NCBI GenBank assembly: GCA_037176725.1 | Contig: JAZBRS010000035.1 | Location: 48,742,001-48,806,000, forward strand | DNA length: 64,000 nucleotides | Direction: 5' to 3' | From: Posidonia oceanica | Taxonomy: Eukaryota > Streptophyta > Magnoliopsida > Alismatales > Posidoniaceae | Shown: in pieces, positions 10,111 through 22,889 of the stretch | Position numbering within the stretch: the first letter of the stretch is position 1 | Layout of the letters: the number at the start of each line of letters is the position of its first letter | Notes under the pieces: generated by a model | What the model saw: the letters and a program-made list of their open reading frames with translations, nothing else | Told to the model about the DNA's origin: nothing | Databases searched by the model: none | Made by a program: the position numbers and the translations under genes

Positions 10111-13100
10111 CAAGGTTATTAAGGTGCCTAGGCGCTTAGGCGTCCAAAATTAATCAATTTTTTTTTTCAGACTTGTATATATACTTAGAATTAAATAAAA
10201 TAACACATTGTTCAATAGTATCATGCATTAATATACCTACTTTAAACTTAAGAAAACATCAATTAACATTGTCAATATGTAAAATACAATATTTAAACGA
10301 CAAATAGGGTAAACACAATATTTAAAAGTCACAAATTAACTTGTAAACAAAAGGTCCAAATGAAACTAAAATAAAAAGGACAAACAAATGAGATTCTCAT
10401 GATCTCATTCACTTTCTTCATCATCTAATGAATTATTAAAGTGTTTTCCAAAGTTGAGATCCTTATCATTCCCTTATTCTTCGTAAGCTTCTTCCTCTTC
10501 ATTCTCTTCACTTTCTTCCCATTCTTCTTCTTCCACTATGGGTTGTTTGCCTTTCCTTGAATGTATTTTTACAATATTTCCACGTCTCTTTGCATGTTCA
10601 CGACCACGTCCACATCTACGGCCTCTTATTGTTGGAGAAGTCGATGAAGCTTGTGTTACCTATGTACTCTTCACTCTTTTAGTACTGCCCAAGTTGAATT
10701 CAAAAGCTCCTATGGCCATATCAACTTGTGCCCTTGTGACTCTATCCTTTCCATACACAAATTCATTTGCCACCCCCGTTATCCTCATCATCCATTCACT
10801 ATTTTAATTGAGCTCCTCGACATGTATAGGATTAAAGTCCTCATCCTTGTTCCTAGGTCATCTCATTTGGAACCTTTCATATAGGCGTTTGTTGTAGTTG
10901 ATAAATTCAAGCTTGTCTGATCTTTGTGTTAATGACTATACGAAATGAAAAGTGCTCCAATTCCTCGCAATTGGAGGCGGTGCATCATAGTCCAAGAATA
11001 TGGAGTGCAATCTTCTTGAGATATGGAGTGAGGACTCCAAACGAGTCTCACCAAGAAAGTATCAATACAAAAACAACATTAATCTTAAAAATCCAATAAA
11101 AAAACACAATTATAAATTACTTTCTAAAGAAATCGTACATACTTGGTTGTAGAAATTCAATGGCCTCTTTTGCCATTTTAGAACCAAATTTACCCCTTTT
11201 TTGCTTGTATGCCTCTACGCCCAACATGATTTGTATGCACTCTTCCTTGTTATTTACCATCCTTTCAATGACATCTTGGAATGCCAACTCATAAAGATCA
11301 GCACATGTGTCTCCATCCTCTCTTACACCATAGTACATAAGAGGATTTAGATATGCTCCCACATTAAGTATAGGACAATCAAGGTGTAGAGTCCAATGCC
11401 TATCAACAATTTCAAGAATTGGCTTGTAATCCTTTTCTTTGTGATGAAAACTCTCTACAATTTTTTCCCGAGCATACTTGAATGCATGTGCAATGTCCCT
11501 CATGACTGGCTTCTCATCATAATCAACCAATCTTAACAAAACAACAATTAGTTGTGATTCTCTAAGACAATCCTCCATTGTATCCCAAAAGTCCATTGCA
11601 AGCACGACATTCATGATTTGTTTTCCTTGTGTGGTATTTGTCCAATTGGACTCATTCCACATATCCGAGACAAACAACCTCTTCAGGACACTTTTGATGT
11701 TATGCAAACTTTGAAGGATGAGAAATGAAGTGTCAAATCCTCTGACACTGCATTGAATAAGTTCCTTCCCATTAGACAATGAAGTAAAGTCATCATGAAG
11801 GCAAGTGTGGAGGTAGATAAATGATGTAATTTTCCTCCCCATTATTATTACTTTCTTGAATCTTCTGACTTTCCCAATGTCCTCAAGCAAAAGGTCAAAG
11901 CAATGGACGGCACAAGGAGACCAAAACACTTTATCATTCTTCTCCATCAATTACTTTTCAACCTAAACATAATTCACTACATTGTTAGTGCAAACTTGTA
12001 CCACATTTTTTGGCCCAACATGTTCCATAGCCTGTAGAAGAAGTTCGAGCAAATAATTTGCTATTTTCTAATGCTCAGAAGAGTCAACTGAATAGAGGTA
12101 GAAGGTTCCTTCTGGACAATTTACTAAGATGTTTACCAAACACCTTTGCCTTTTAACCGTCCATCCATTTGACATGAGAGTGATGCCGTATTTCTTCTAG
12201 TGTACCTCATATTCTTTTCTCATCTTGATGATATCCTCATATTTTTTCTCCAACATTGGCTTTCTAACTTATGGAAAGAAGGTGGAAAGAAGGTGGCCTA
12301 GATCCTCTCCCATAACGCTCAATAGCCTCACAAGAACTTCAACTGTCAATTTATTTACTACATAAAGCATGTCACAGAAGATATCATCAACAATAGCCTT
12401 CTCTATTTTCTTGAAGTGATCCTCAATGACTGTTTACTTTTCAACTTTTCAAAGTGTAAAGGTCCTCACTATACAAAACATCAAGAGGCCCAACTTTCTT
12501 TCCTACAACCTTTACACTTACACTTGCACTTGCCTTCTTGGTTTGTTGCGAAGCCGTGGAAGTTGGAGGATTGTTACTTCCAATGAATCCAATTGATTGC
12601 AATTCATCACCTTCAACCTCTTCGACCTTCCTCTTTTTTCCTCGTGTGTACCACTTCAACATCTCATTTGCAATAGTTGTTGTGGTTTTAGGACATTTTT
12701 GAACATCTGCATAGTCTCCGATGAGATGCCTTTTGTCTTTTAATTCCACTCTTAGATTTCTTTCCACATAGCAAACATTGCACCATATTCTTATCATTAA
12801 GATCCAGCCACCATGCATATTTCCAACCGGGGTCATTAGACTTGGCTCTTCTTAATGGCTCACGTGCTAGTATGGGATCAATAGAGACATGCACAACAAA
12901 TGAATTTGGATTCTCTGATATTGATGGTGGTGGTGGAGTACTATTGATTTCTTCTTGCGACATCCTATAATAAATTATTAACAAATAAGTAAATAACAAT
13001 GTCCTCCAACTATTAACACAAAAAACAACTAAAAATCAGCATTTAAAATTCATTAAAATAAAAAAAACTGAAATTATCATTTAATTCAAAACCAAACAAA

Positions 13101-13555
13101 AAATAGAAACATGAAGTCATGAACATTAGGGAGAGCAAAAAACAACTAAAAATCAGCATTTGAAATTAAATAAAATTAAAAAAACCACTGAAATTATCAT
13201 TTAATTCAAAACAAAACAAAAAAATAAATTCAAGATGTCAAAGATAGAAACATGAACATTAGGGAGAGAGGAGAAGATATCAACGATGAAAAAAGAAAGG
13301 AGAAGATGAAGGCATGAAATTTACCTTAGGGAGAGAGGAGGAGATGTGAAAAAGTTGCTGGAACACTTCGTTGGAGTTGCCAGAAAAGGCCATCGGAGGT
13401 TGGGGACGCTGGAGGAGGGGGAGATCTTCACAGCCGCCGGTCTTGGAGAAGGTATTCTGAGTGTTTTGGGTTGAAAAAACCCTTGGAAATCCTTGTTGGA
13501 TCCATTACCGAATCCTTGTTGGATCTTCACGGGTGCACCCACCTTAATAACCCTG
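10111..13555 (-). mobile_element. hAT transposon (BED/DUF659 type)
   Basis: The terminal inverted repeats are CAAGGTTATTAAGGTGCC (10111) and, on the complement of the right end, CAGGGTTATTAAGGTGGG (13555). Flanking 8-bp sequences are GTTTAAAG (10103-10110) and GTATAAAC (13556-13563), matching at 6 of 8 and consistent with an old 8-bp hAT duplication. A transposase pseudogene runs on the minus strand inside. The short-LTR Copia begins 20 bp beyond the right end. Confidence 0.8.
10400..12963 (-). pseudogene. hAT transposase, BED finger + DUF659 + C-terminal region
   Basis: A DNA-binding transposase that would act on this element's ends. It starts at MSQEEINS (12963), then a BED zinc finger: WKYAWWLDLND, VQCLLCGKKSKSGIKRQK, and (after a frameshift near 12720) HLIGDYADVQKC. 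About 12230-11950 gives GITLMSNGWTVKRQRCLVN and GTFYLYSVDSSEH, the DUF659 core. 11950-11117 is a 277-codon open stretch starting MMEKNDKVFWSPCAVHCFD and ending MYDFFRK. The C-terminal part (10930-10400) has several stops and an acidic tail, EEEEWEESEENEEEE. At least one frameshift and several stops disable it. Confidence 0.8.
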
Positions 13556-13574
13556 GTATAAACACATTTATATT

Positions 13575-13709
13575 TGTTAGCATTATGTTATATGGGTTAG
13601 ATCTTATATGGGTACTTATTATATGGATATCCATGTAAAGAATATACCTTATATATATATAACTATGTTGCTTATCAATAACACATATTCACTCTCTCTA
13701 ACTACAACA
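13575..13709 (+). repeat. 5' LTR
   Basis: Starts TGTTAGCATTATG and ends CTAACTACAACA, with TGGTACCAGAACCC immediately following as PBS. Confidence 0.8.
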
Positions 13710-13723
13710 TGGTACCAGAACCC
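13710..13723 (+). other. Primer-binding site (tRNA-iMet type)
   Basis: TGGTACCAGAACCC directly follows the 5' LTR, close to the TGGTATCAGAGCC consensus. Confidence 0.8.
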
Positions 13724-14353
13724 AGGACCATATAAAACCCTAGTCTTTTTTTTTCTTTTTCCTTCCCAAGCTTCCACCGCCGTCCAACCCACCCACCGGC
13801 GACGCCAGCTGCTGCCGTCGGCCTTCTACCCATCTCCCACGCCTTCCCAGGCCTCCATCGGCTTTCACTGGCCTCTCCTTCCTGATCCCTGCCTCCTGAC
13901 AGGCCCTCCAAGCCCAACCGACGGCGACGCCAGTCCTTGCAGTTGCTGTTGCCGGCCTTCCACGTGTCTCCCGTGCCTTCCCAGGCCTCTGTCGGCCCTC
14001 ACTGGCCTCTCCTCCCTGATCCTCTCCTCCGGACAACCTCTCCAAGCCCACCGGCCAGCCCTTGCAGCCCTTCCTTGTGGCAACCGGCGGCTTCTTTAGC
14101 CGAGTTGTTGGTTGCCATGGTATGATCTAGGCTGCCTTCTACTTCTACTTCATGTTACTGCATTTGGGGTTGTTCATGTGTCCTAGTTGTACTTTCCTCT
14201 ACTACTATCTGCCCTAGAAACGGGTTTTTGACTACTATCAGCCCTACATACGGGTCCTTGCTGCTGCTTTGTTGTATTTTTTGGGAATTCTAGCTGTCCA
14301 TTTGCTATTTTTTTCTCTATTTTACATCAAATCAGACCTTATTTGTTGATATT
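13724..14353 (+). other. GC/CT-rich untranslated leader of the Copia
   Basis: Contains repeats of a segment around CTTCCCAGGCCTC and CCGGCCTTCCAC. The long ORFs on both strands (for example 13608-14099) are low-complexity Pro/Ser/Leu or Gly/Arg and are not treated as genes. The other short-LTR copies have a comparable leader. Confidence 0.65.
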
Positions 14354-15292
14354 ATGGCTACCTCTCATGACACATGGCTTAAAGATCTCTCTGGGACATC
14401 TCTCAAGTTAAATGGTAAGAATTATCTTCTATGGTCACAGGCATTTGAGACATTCTTAGGTGCCCATCGTAAGATCCACCATCTTACGGATGATCCTCCC
14501 GATGCCAATGACACCACTTATGAGGATTGGCTTACAGATGACTGTGCGGTTATATCATGGCTTGTAAACAATATGGACGAAGATGTTTCCAGAGGTGTGA
14601 TGATGTTACGACCTGCCAAGAAGATTTGGCAGACTTTGCAGAGTACTTATGGTCATGAGAAAAATATTGCACGAATTTGTGAAATATATGAGCACCTATT
14701 TACTCATCGTCACGGGGAGCGTTCTGTTCAGGAGTTTTACAGTTCTCTTCGAGCACTATTGGATAAGTTAGAGATATACCAACCGTTTGTCGCAAACATC
14801 TCTAAGATGCGCCAGTGCAGAGAATAGTTGGTTGTGGCTATTTTCCTGGCACGACTCACTTCTGCATTGGCATCTCAAATTCGTCGTGCTAAGACTCTTC
14901 CATCGCTTTCGTCTACCTTCTCTCAAGCCCTCCGGATCTCGACTGCTACACCTGTAGCTATTCCTGATCAGTCAACGCTAGTTACATCCACTAGAGGACG
15001 TGGTCGTGATAGTTGTAGGCGTGGGCGATCATCTTCAAGGGGACGTGAGGCTCGTCGCTGTGATCACTGTGGTCGTACAAATCATCCGTCAAATCGTTGC
15101 TGGAGTAAGTTTGGTCAACCCCCTTGGGCTAGACATGTGGTAGAGACTCCCTTTGATGATCCCTCTACTTCGATAGTGACTATCTCCCAAGCTAATTATG
15201 ACAGGTTTCTTCAGCTCCAAGACAACCAAACCATTGCCACTACCGCCCATGCTTCTGTCTCACTCAGGTATGCCTACCTTACTAGCTTCTAG
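14354..15292 (+). pseudogene. Copia gag (UBN2-type) with zinc knuckle
   Basis: The capsid-like protein packages element RNA in the cytoplasm. It begins MATSHDTWLKDLSG then LKLNGKNYLLWSQAFETFL, the usual Copia gag start, and stays open to a TAG at 14825-14827. The same frame continues from 14828 with LARLTSALASQIRRAK, a basic GRGRDSCRRGRSSSRGRE stretch and the knuckle CDHCGRTNHPSNRC (CX2CX4HX4C, about 15059-15100), intact in all four ligands. One nonsense change plus further breaks into pol prevent a polyprotein. Confidence 0.8.
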
Positions 15293-18200
15293 TACTAGTT
15301 CTTGGATTATCGACTTTAGGACTTCCTCACACATGTCTCGCAACTTTTTTACCCATATTTCCAACTTATTTGACTATTTTCATTGCCAATGGTCACCATT
15401 CCTCTGTCTCTAGGGAAAGTGTGGTTCATGTCTCTTTCCATATCACTCTTAAAAGTCTTTTATGTGCTTGATTTTTCGTTAACTTACTTATATTAGTGCT
15501 ATTACCCGCCAACTTTACTGTTCTGTAACCTTTTTCTCCTATCATTGTACTTTTCAAGATCTGCAGACAGGGAGGAGGATTGGTTTGGGCTGTGAGCATG
15601 GTCGCGACATTTACATGTTGGTTCGGGATGATATACCTAGTGGATTGGTTTTTGTTGCCGCTGCTACAGACTCCTCGTTATAGCACTGCCGTCTTGGTCA
15701 CCTATCATATTGCAATATTAAACAGGCTCTTTCTTGGATCACCGTTGAGTCATTTATTTGTGAATTGTGTCGTTTAGGTAAGCACCATCGGGCTACCTAT
15801 ATGCGGTCTAAGTTGTCTAATAGTCAGGGTTCCTTTGATTTAGTTCATTGTGATATCTGAGGCCTGCTCGTAGTGTGTCAGCATTGGTTTCCGTTATTAT
15901 ATTGTATTTATGGATGACTATTCTAGAGTTTCTTGGGTGTACCTCCCGAAGGATAGACATCATGTGTTTGACATTGTCAAAAAAATTTTTACTGAAATAA
16001 TAAATCGTTTTTCTATTACTCTAAAAATCTTTCGTACTGATAATGTTCTTGAATTTGTTCAAAAGGATGTGAAAAATTATTGTACTTCATTAGGAATCCT
16101 TCATCAGACCTCTTGTCCACATACCTCTCAGCAAAATGGAGTGGCTGAATGCAAGCATAGACACATACTTGACATCACCCTCACCATTCTGCTTCAAATG
16201 AATGTTCCAAAATTATTCTGGTTTGACGCCATTCTTACTGCTACTCACCTTATTAATAGGATGCCTTTTGCACCTCTTGGTGGTGAAATTCCACTTCGGC
16301 GTCTGTGTCCTGATAAGGAACTCTTTAGTCTTCCTCCAAAGGTATTTGGGTGTGTCGCCTATGTTCAGGATCTTAGTCCAGGTTGTGACAAGTTAGCTCC
16401 TTGGTTTCTTTGGTGTGTCTTTGTGGGATATTCTAGGACTCAGAAGGGATACAGGTGCTATCATCCACCTAGTCGTCGTTATCTTGTGTCTGCCGATGTC
16501 ACTTTTTGGGAGTCGAAGTCCTACTTCGATTCTTCAGTCTCTTTGACTTCACCTACTACTATTCCTGTTCCTTTCCCTGTTGATATTGTGGATACAGGAG
16601 GTGTTCAATGGCAATCTTTGTAGGAAAATGAGGTTTATCATCGACGACGCAACATGCCAATGCCAACTCACACTGAGCCACCACTCTTCTCTGTAGATCT
16701 TCTACCACAAGATCTTGATATGCCCATTGTCCTCCGCAAAGGTACACGGTCTTCCACTATCCATCTTATTTCTACTTTTGTTACCTATGATTTCCTTCAC
16801 CCTTCCTTTCGCTAGTTTGCCTTGTCTATATCCTTAGAGTCTATACCTAAGGATTATCAAGAGGCGATGCTTCTACCACACTGGAAGGCAGCCATGGATG
16901 AGGAGTTGCAAGCCTTAGTCGTGGTACATGGGATGTGGTTGCTCGGCCTGAAGGAACTGGCATTGTTAGTTGTCGATGGGTATTCAACATCAAGTACAAG
17001 CCTCATGGTTCTATGGACAGATATAAAGCGAGGTTGGTTGTCTGTGGTTTTACACAGTCTTATGGCATTGATGATGAGGAGACCTTTTCTTCAGTGGCTC
17101 GCCTTAATTCCATTAGGGTTATCTTATCTATTGTTGTTAATTACTCATGGGATATACACCAACATGATGTGAAGAATGCTTTCCTCTACGGTGATTTGGC
17201 AGAATAGGTATGCATGGAGCAACCCTCTAGGTATGTTGCTTAGGGGGAGAACAGTGTGTGTCATCTCAAGAAAGCTATATATGGCCTGAAGTAGAGTCCG
17301 AGAGCGTGGTTTGATAAATTTAGCAAAGTGGTGATGTGTTTTGGGTTCAAAAGATGTATTGTAGACCATTCGGTGTACATCAGGAAAAATGCCAATGGTT
17401 GTGTACTGTTGGCAGTATATGTGGATGACATCATTCTTACAAAAAGTGATGCTACATGTATCGGGGAGACCAAAAAATATTTGCAGCAGTATTTCACTAC
17501 AAAGGATATGGAACGTCCTAAATACTTTATGGGGATTGAGTTTGCTTATGATAAAGGGTAGATGGTGCTATCTCAAATAAAATATGCTCTTGATATTCTC
17601 CCAGAGACAGACCTCACAGGATGTAAACCAGAAAGTACTCCCATTAATCCAATACTTTCTGGGATGGTTCTACAGACATATATGAGGATGTAGGCAGATA
17701 CAGACGACTGATTGGCAAACTGATCTACCTGACTGTGACACGTCCAGATATCTCATATGCTGTTGGACTTCTCAGTCAATTCATGCATGAACCCAAAGAG
17801 GTACATTGACAAGGTGCCTTACGTGTGCTTGCATATTCTGATTTTGGCTGTGCAGGAGACAGGAGTGATAGAAAATCTACATCAGGATACTGTACCTATG
17901 TAGGTAGAAATCTTGTAATCTGGTGAAGCAAAAAGCAAAATGTAGTATCACGATCCGGTGTAGAAGTTGAATACTGTTTCATGGCACAGACAGCCTGTAA
18001 GATGGTCTGGCTTAGGTCCTTGTTAGAGCTTGATTTATCTGTAAGAACTCCCATGGCCATGCATTACGATAATCAGGCGGCGATCTTCATTGCAAATAAT
18101 CTTACTTTTCACGAGTGTACTAAGCATATTGAGGTGGATTGCCATTACGTGCGTGACTTGGTAATGAAAGGAGTTATTTGCACTCCATATACTCAATTAG

Positions 18201-18300
18201 CATAGTACTTAGCAGATATCTTCACCAAGGAGTTGAGTGTTGGGGTGTTTGAATCTTTATGTAACAAGCTAGACATGATTAATATCTATGCTCCAGCTTG
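15293..18300 (+). pseudogene. Copia pol remnant: protease, integrase, RT, RNase H
   Basis: Order as expected for Copia. Protease is weak (SSWIIDFRTSSHMS near 15300; the D-S-G site has become D-F-R). The GAG-pre-integrase zinc region lies near 15700-15800. The integrase core is 15910-16620, with MDDYSRVSW, FRTDN, HTSQQNGVAE then CKHRHI. RT is 16822-17561, with HDVKNAFLYGDLAE and YVDDIIL near 17420. RNase H is 17830-18205, with a TKHIEVDCHYVRD-type tail. Stops and frameshifts occur between every domain, so it can only be mobilised in trans, if at all. Confidence 0.8.
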
Positions 18301-18442
18301 AGGGGGAGTATTAATATTATGTTATATGGGTTATGTCTTATATGGGTATTTGTTATATGATATCCATGTAAGGAGTATACCCTATATATATGTAACTATG
18401 TTGTTTATCAATAACACATTTACTTTCTCCCTAACTACAACA
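18299..18442 (+). repeat. Polypurine tract and 3' LTR
   Basis: TGAGGGGGAG (18299-18308) precedes the LTR at 18309-18442. Its start is TATTAATATTATG, where the expected TG has become TA. It ends CTAACTACAACA, like the 5' copy. Confidence 0.75.
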
Positions 18443-18592
18443 ATAATTTTCTTTTTCTCTATTAGAAACAAGAGAGGAGAAAAATATGTTGTTTCTGAGA
18501 TTAGAGCACATGACATATATATAGGTTTACAATATATATGAATCCTAAGATCTATTTCTACTAAGATACCCATATACCCTTTAACACCAACA
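18443..18592 (-). repeat. 3' LTR of the truncated Copia (outer edge uncertain)
   Basis: The inner edge follows a polypurine tract and reads TGTTGGTGTTAAAGG on the minus strand. No second LTR exists to confirm length. Confidence 0.5.
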
Positions 18593-18596
18593 CTCC

Positions 18597-21424
18597 TCAA
18601 ACTAGAGCATATATATTAATCATGCCCAGCTTGATACATATAGCTAAAAAAGTAGCAGAGAGAGGTTTAGTAAAGATATCTACGAGCTCCTTGTTTGATG
18701 AGACGAATGGGGTGCAAATCTGCCCATTGAGAATCTCCTCTCTAACAAATTGACAGTTCACCTCTATGTGTTTGGTCCTCTCATGAAACAATAGATTCTT
18801 GGTAATGTGAATAGTGGTCTGGTTGTCACAATACATAGGTGGGTAGTGGAGTAGTATATGTCTCTCCAAGATGTGATAAGAAACTCCTCAGTCACTTTAA
18901 CTCACATGCAGTTTGAATCATACCACGGTACTCTACCTTTGCACTGGATCTAGAAACTACGTTCTGTTTCTTACTTCTCCATGTCACCAGATTACCTTCC
19001 AGAAAGGTGCAGCCAGCCCTATCATCTGCATAACTAGCATCGGAATATGCCTCGATGTAGACGACCGTTGTTTTTGAACAAGAGGCCTTCACCAAGAGAT
19101 CCTTTGATATACTCAAGTATTTTTACAGCTACATTTAAGTGGCATTCCTTAGGTTTGTCAATAAACTGGCTCACCAAGCCAACTGTAAAGGCTATGTCTG
19201 GTGTCATGACAGTAAGATGAGTTTGCCAACTAAACATCTCTACTAGGACACATCTTCAATCAATGGAGAGTTCTCATTCCAGAGATGAGCAACACCTTTA
19301 GGCATAGGAGTTCGGACCGACTTGGTCCCCAGTAAACAACTCTCATCAAGAAGGTCCATGGCATACTTTTGCTGACACAAAACAACACCTCTGTAGCTTC
19401 TGGCAATCTCAATGTTAAGAAAATAACGAGGTTTTCCCATGTCCTTTGTAACAAAATGTTTATCCAGATACGCTTTGGTGTCCTCAATACTAGATGTATC
19501 ACTACTTGTGAGAAGATTGTCATCAACGTAGACGACAAGGATCACCAGACCTATATCTTTCTTTCTCACAAAGACAAAACTGCATAACTGCAGTAGAAAC
19601 CAATGGTGCTAATAAACTGACTAACTTATCATACCAAGCACGAGGGCTCTGTTTGAGGCCATAGATAGCCTTCTTGAGTTTGCAGACTTGAGACTCCTCC
19701 TGAGCAACATACTCTAGAGGTTAGTTTATGTAAACCGTTTCCTACAGCTCACCATATAAGAAGGTATTTTTTATATCAAGTTGGAACATCAGCTAATCTC
19801 TGTTAACAACAATTGAGAATAGAACCGGATGGAGTTGATACGAGCCACTGGAGAGAAGGTGTCAAAGAAGTCAACACCATAGGTCTGAATGAAGCTCTTG
19901 GCAACAAGCCGAGCTTTATATCTAGCAATCTGTCTATCGGGTAAATATTTCATCATAAATACCCATCTTCACCCGACAACCTCAGCAGCTGCGAAAGATG
20001 GAACAAGAGTCCCAAGTCCTGCGTGAAAGTAGAGCAGACATCTCATCCATAGTAGCTTTCTAATGTGGAATAGTCATAGCCTCTTTATAAGATTGAGGAA
20101 TAGCAGTAGTCGATAAGGCCAAGGCAAACCTGCTGCAAGCAGGACCCAGACTATCATAAGAAACAACATTGGTAATAAGATGCTGAGTACACGATCATAT
20201 TTCTCTCCTGAAGGCAACTGGAAGATCAAGATCAGCAGCTATAGGTGGTGGTGAACCTTCCGAAGGGGAGGATGTTGGCTTGGGATCCGAGTGCGAAACA
20301 TCAGGGGTAATAGTAGTGAGAATAGGAGCCTGATGATGATAGTGATAAATATGAACAATAGGAGGACAAGGTGGTGGCTGTGATAGTGAGTGAACAATGG
20401 GAATGGAAGGGACAGACTCACACAATTGAGGAGTAGAATCCAAGACAAGAGAGTTACCCCTCTGAGAAGTAGGGAGTAGACTCGAAGAATGTGACATCGG
20501 TTGAGACAATTGATGTCCAATCAACGGATCGATGCAACGGTAGCCCTTCTGAGTAGGAGAGTAACCCAGGAAGATACATTTGGTTGCACGAGGAGTAAGT
20601 TTGTCACGTCCCTGAGAATGGACATGATCAAACGCAATACACCTAAAAATCCGAAGGGTAAAAGAAAACAGTGGTGAATCAGGATATAAAATGGAGAAAG
20701 GGGACTTTCCCTGAAGTAGGGAGGATGGTATACGGTTTATCAAAAAATAAGAGATAAGAACCACATGTCCCCAATATGACCTAGATACATTCATCTAGCA
20801 CAACAGGATACAGGCAACATCAAGAAGATGGTGATTCTTCCTTTCTGCGACACTGTTTTGTTGTGATGTATAAGCACAACTAGTCTGATGAATAATATCG
20901 TAAGAAGTGCAAAAAGAACGGAAGCTATGACTCACATATTCCTTAGCATTGTCAGAGCAAAGAATTTTCAAAGAGATGCCAAACTGATTTCTTTATTTCA
21001 TAATAAAAGGACTTGAAAACATTACAAACATCAGATCGTTCCTTCAAGAGCTAAACTCAAGTACATCGAGAAAAATCATCAATAAAAGTAAAAAGTACAA
21101 GCTCCCCCCACTAATGGACTTAATAGGATAAGGACACCATATGTCTGAATGGACCAAGCTAAATGGAGCAGTGCTCCTCTTTTCAGTTCTAACAGGAAAA
21201 GACACATGGTGATGCTTACCAAGCTAACAGGCATCACACTTAGCAGAAAAAGAAGGTAATAACCGACGCAAAAGGCGAACAGGAGAATGACCAAGACGTT
21301 GATGCCATTGATGGAAAGATACCGTAGCAGCGAAACTAGAAGGAGAAATCTTATCATCCAGATAATATAATCCCCCAAGCTCAGTCTTATTAGCTATCCT
21401 CCTTTGATGGTCCTGAAATAACAA
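18597..21424 (-). pseudogene. Copia pol remnant: integrase, RT, RNase H
   Basis: Decayed pol on the minus strand. GAG-pre-integrase at 21424-21224 has HQWHQRLGHSPVRLLRRLL and a CDAC zinc pair. Integrase segments reach 20195, including FLGYSPTQKGYRC. RT at 19569-19243 has ILVVYVDDNLL, where the usual D-D-I has become D-D-N, and KDMGKPRYFLNIEI. RNase H at 19116-18597 has AYSDASYADDRAGC, then TTIHITKNLLFHERTKHIEV and VDIFTKPLS. Frames shift several times. Confidence 0.8.
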
Positions 21425-22162
21425 TGAAATGGAAAGAATAAGCCATAACAGTTCAAAGCCTTTGTTATAGTGCTAACAGAAAGTAGACTGCAAGGAAAGT
21501 TTGAAACATAATAAATATCATCTAATGTGAGGTTGGAAGGAGTAGTAACTCCCCCCAAACCACATACAGGAATAGAGGACCCATTAGCAATAAAAAATGG
21601 AGGAATCTGAGCATGTCTATAAAGAGTGGAGAAGGCTATAATATCTCTTGTCATATGACTAGTGGCACCAGAATCAATAAGCCACTTACCCTTACTAGCA
21701 ATGCAGGCACTACTTGAGGGTAAGGAAGAAGAAGCTACTAATAGCATCAATGTCAACCATAGTAAAAAAACGACCCGTGTCAGTAGACATTGTAGAAGTT
21801 TGAGACTGAGTATCAGATCCAATGATAGGTTCAACAACTCCAACATGAGCTTGAGGCCGAAGATGAGGAAACTTGGCATAACATTGATCAACTGGGTGGT
21901 CGGTCTTGCCACAGTGAGTGCAGGTAGGGCGACAATCACCACATCCCCCCGAACGACCTCCACGACTACGTCCCCTCAAAACACATCCAGCAGTATGGGT
22001 GAAGGTCTCAAGAGGTGGAGTAACTAGAGCAGAACGACCCAACAATTGTGCCACAGTAGAGACATGAGTCGCTGTGGAAGCCAAGGTCGGGATAGTGGAC
22101 TCATCCAAAATTTGTTGGCGAGTCGTGTCATATGCAGCGGGTAACCTCTGGAGATAAAACAA
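21394..22162 (-). pseudogene. Copia gag C-half and protease remnant
   Basis: The first frame (22162-21710) reads LPAAYDTTRQQILDESTIPT, a Gly/Arg-rich RGRSRGGRSGGCG and the intact knuckle CTHCGKTDHPVDQC. An overlapping frame (to 21394) carries the protease WLIDSGATSHMTRD with the D-S-G catalytic triplet intact, and LDDIYYVSNFPCSLLSVS. A frameshift near 21730 separates the two. There is no gag N-terminus. Confidence 0.8.
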
Positions 22163-22165
22163 ACA

Positions 22166-22889
22166 ACCAACAACTTCTCAAAGTGCTTCTGTTGAGAAAC
22201 CATGGTACTTCTGGAGGTAACATTCTCTATAGTATAATTACTGTCGTAGGGGTCTTTCTGAGACTACCTGTGTTTTTGACCCTTGCTCTTTGAGAAACCA
22301 TGGTACTATTTGATGTAAACTTTTCTCAGCCATTCCAGTTGATGCCTCAAGCCAAATTTAGGTGTCCGATCCCCTTCTAAATTTTGGTGCCTTCTGTTTG
22401 AGTCTGCTCCATCATTTGGTTGGAATGGGTGGCACTACAAATCCTCCCTAATTGAGAATCTCATCTAACCTAATTCTTCAGCCTAATTTTGCACAAATAT
22501 TCCAGCATTCAGCCAGAAGACCCCAAACCTTCACTGAATATTTTGGAATCGTCTATATTATGGAACATAACTCTAAATTCAAAATTTTAACAATGAAAAC
22601 TTTGGCTACATTGTTGGAGGTTAATGGCACTAAATATTTTCTAGATGCATGCACATATTTTTGTGTATTTATATCCATGTCATGGTATTCTAGCTTTTTG
22701 ATAGCAGTATCTATATTGCAATAGCAGATGTTCACGACACTTTGACATTTGATATCTTGATGACTCTTCTTCACTTTCTTGCATTTCAGACATTTTTTAT
22801 TTGAATTCCATACATACTACATGTATGTCTTTTGCAGCTTTAGTTTTTTGGGCACCATAAATAAAATATCTTAGTGTGATTATTTTCAG
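22166..22889. other. Intron remainder, nothing recognised
   Basis: Contains two copies of GAGAAACCATGGTACT about 100 bp apart (near 22194 and 22291). No gene or element edge was seen. Confidence 0.4.

Larger units (their letters stand above)
13575..18442 (+). mobile_element. Ty1/Copia retrotransposon with 134-bp LTRs
   Basis: Full-length layout: LTR (13575-13709), PBS, GC-rich leader, gag, protease, integrase, RT, RNase H, polypurine tract, LTR (18309-18442). The flanks ATATT (13570-13574) and ATAAT (18443-18447) agree at 4 of 5, so the duplication is plausible but mutated. The two LTRs differ at roughly one base in eight by eye, so the insertion is old. Short LTRs and gag type suggest the Ale/Ivana part of Copia, which I cannot settle. 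It sits in the host intron on the host gene's strand. Confidence 0.85.
18443..22165 (-). mobile_element. 5'-truncated Ty1/Copia retrotransposon
   Basis: On the minus strand the order is gag C-terminal half with zinc knuckle, protease, GAG-pre-integrase, integrase, RT, RNase H, polypurine tract (AGTTTGAGGAG, complement of 18593-18603) and an LTR edge TGTTGGTGTTAAAGG at 18592. The gag N-terminus, leader and 5' LTR are missing; homology stops about 22165. The 3' LTR far edge abuts the neighbouring + strand Copia and could not be fixed. Confidence 0.75.
7737..22889 (+). other. 15.2-kb host intron filled with transposons
   Basis: It runs between the GTAAGT donor after exon b and the TTTTCAG acceptor before exon c. 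Identified contents are the Pack-MULE (8822-9750), hAT (10111-13555), Copia (13575-18442) and truncated Copia (18443-22165), about two thirds of the intron. The gaps 7737-8812, 9760-10102 and 22166-22889 show no recognisable coding sequence. Confidence 0.6.

Noticed and set aside
13608..14099. 163-codon Pro/Ser-rich ORF
   Set aside because: Spans the LTR, PBS and GC-rich leader of the Copia; similar spurious ORFs occur in the leader of the copy at 29964-34717.
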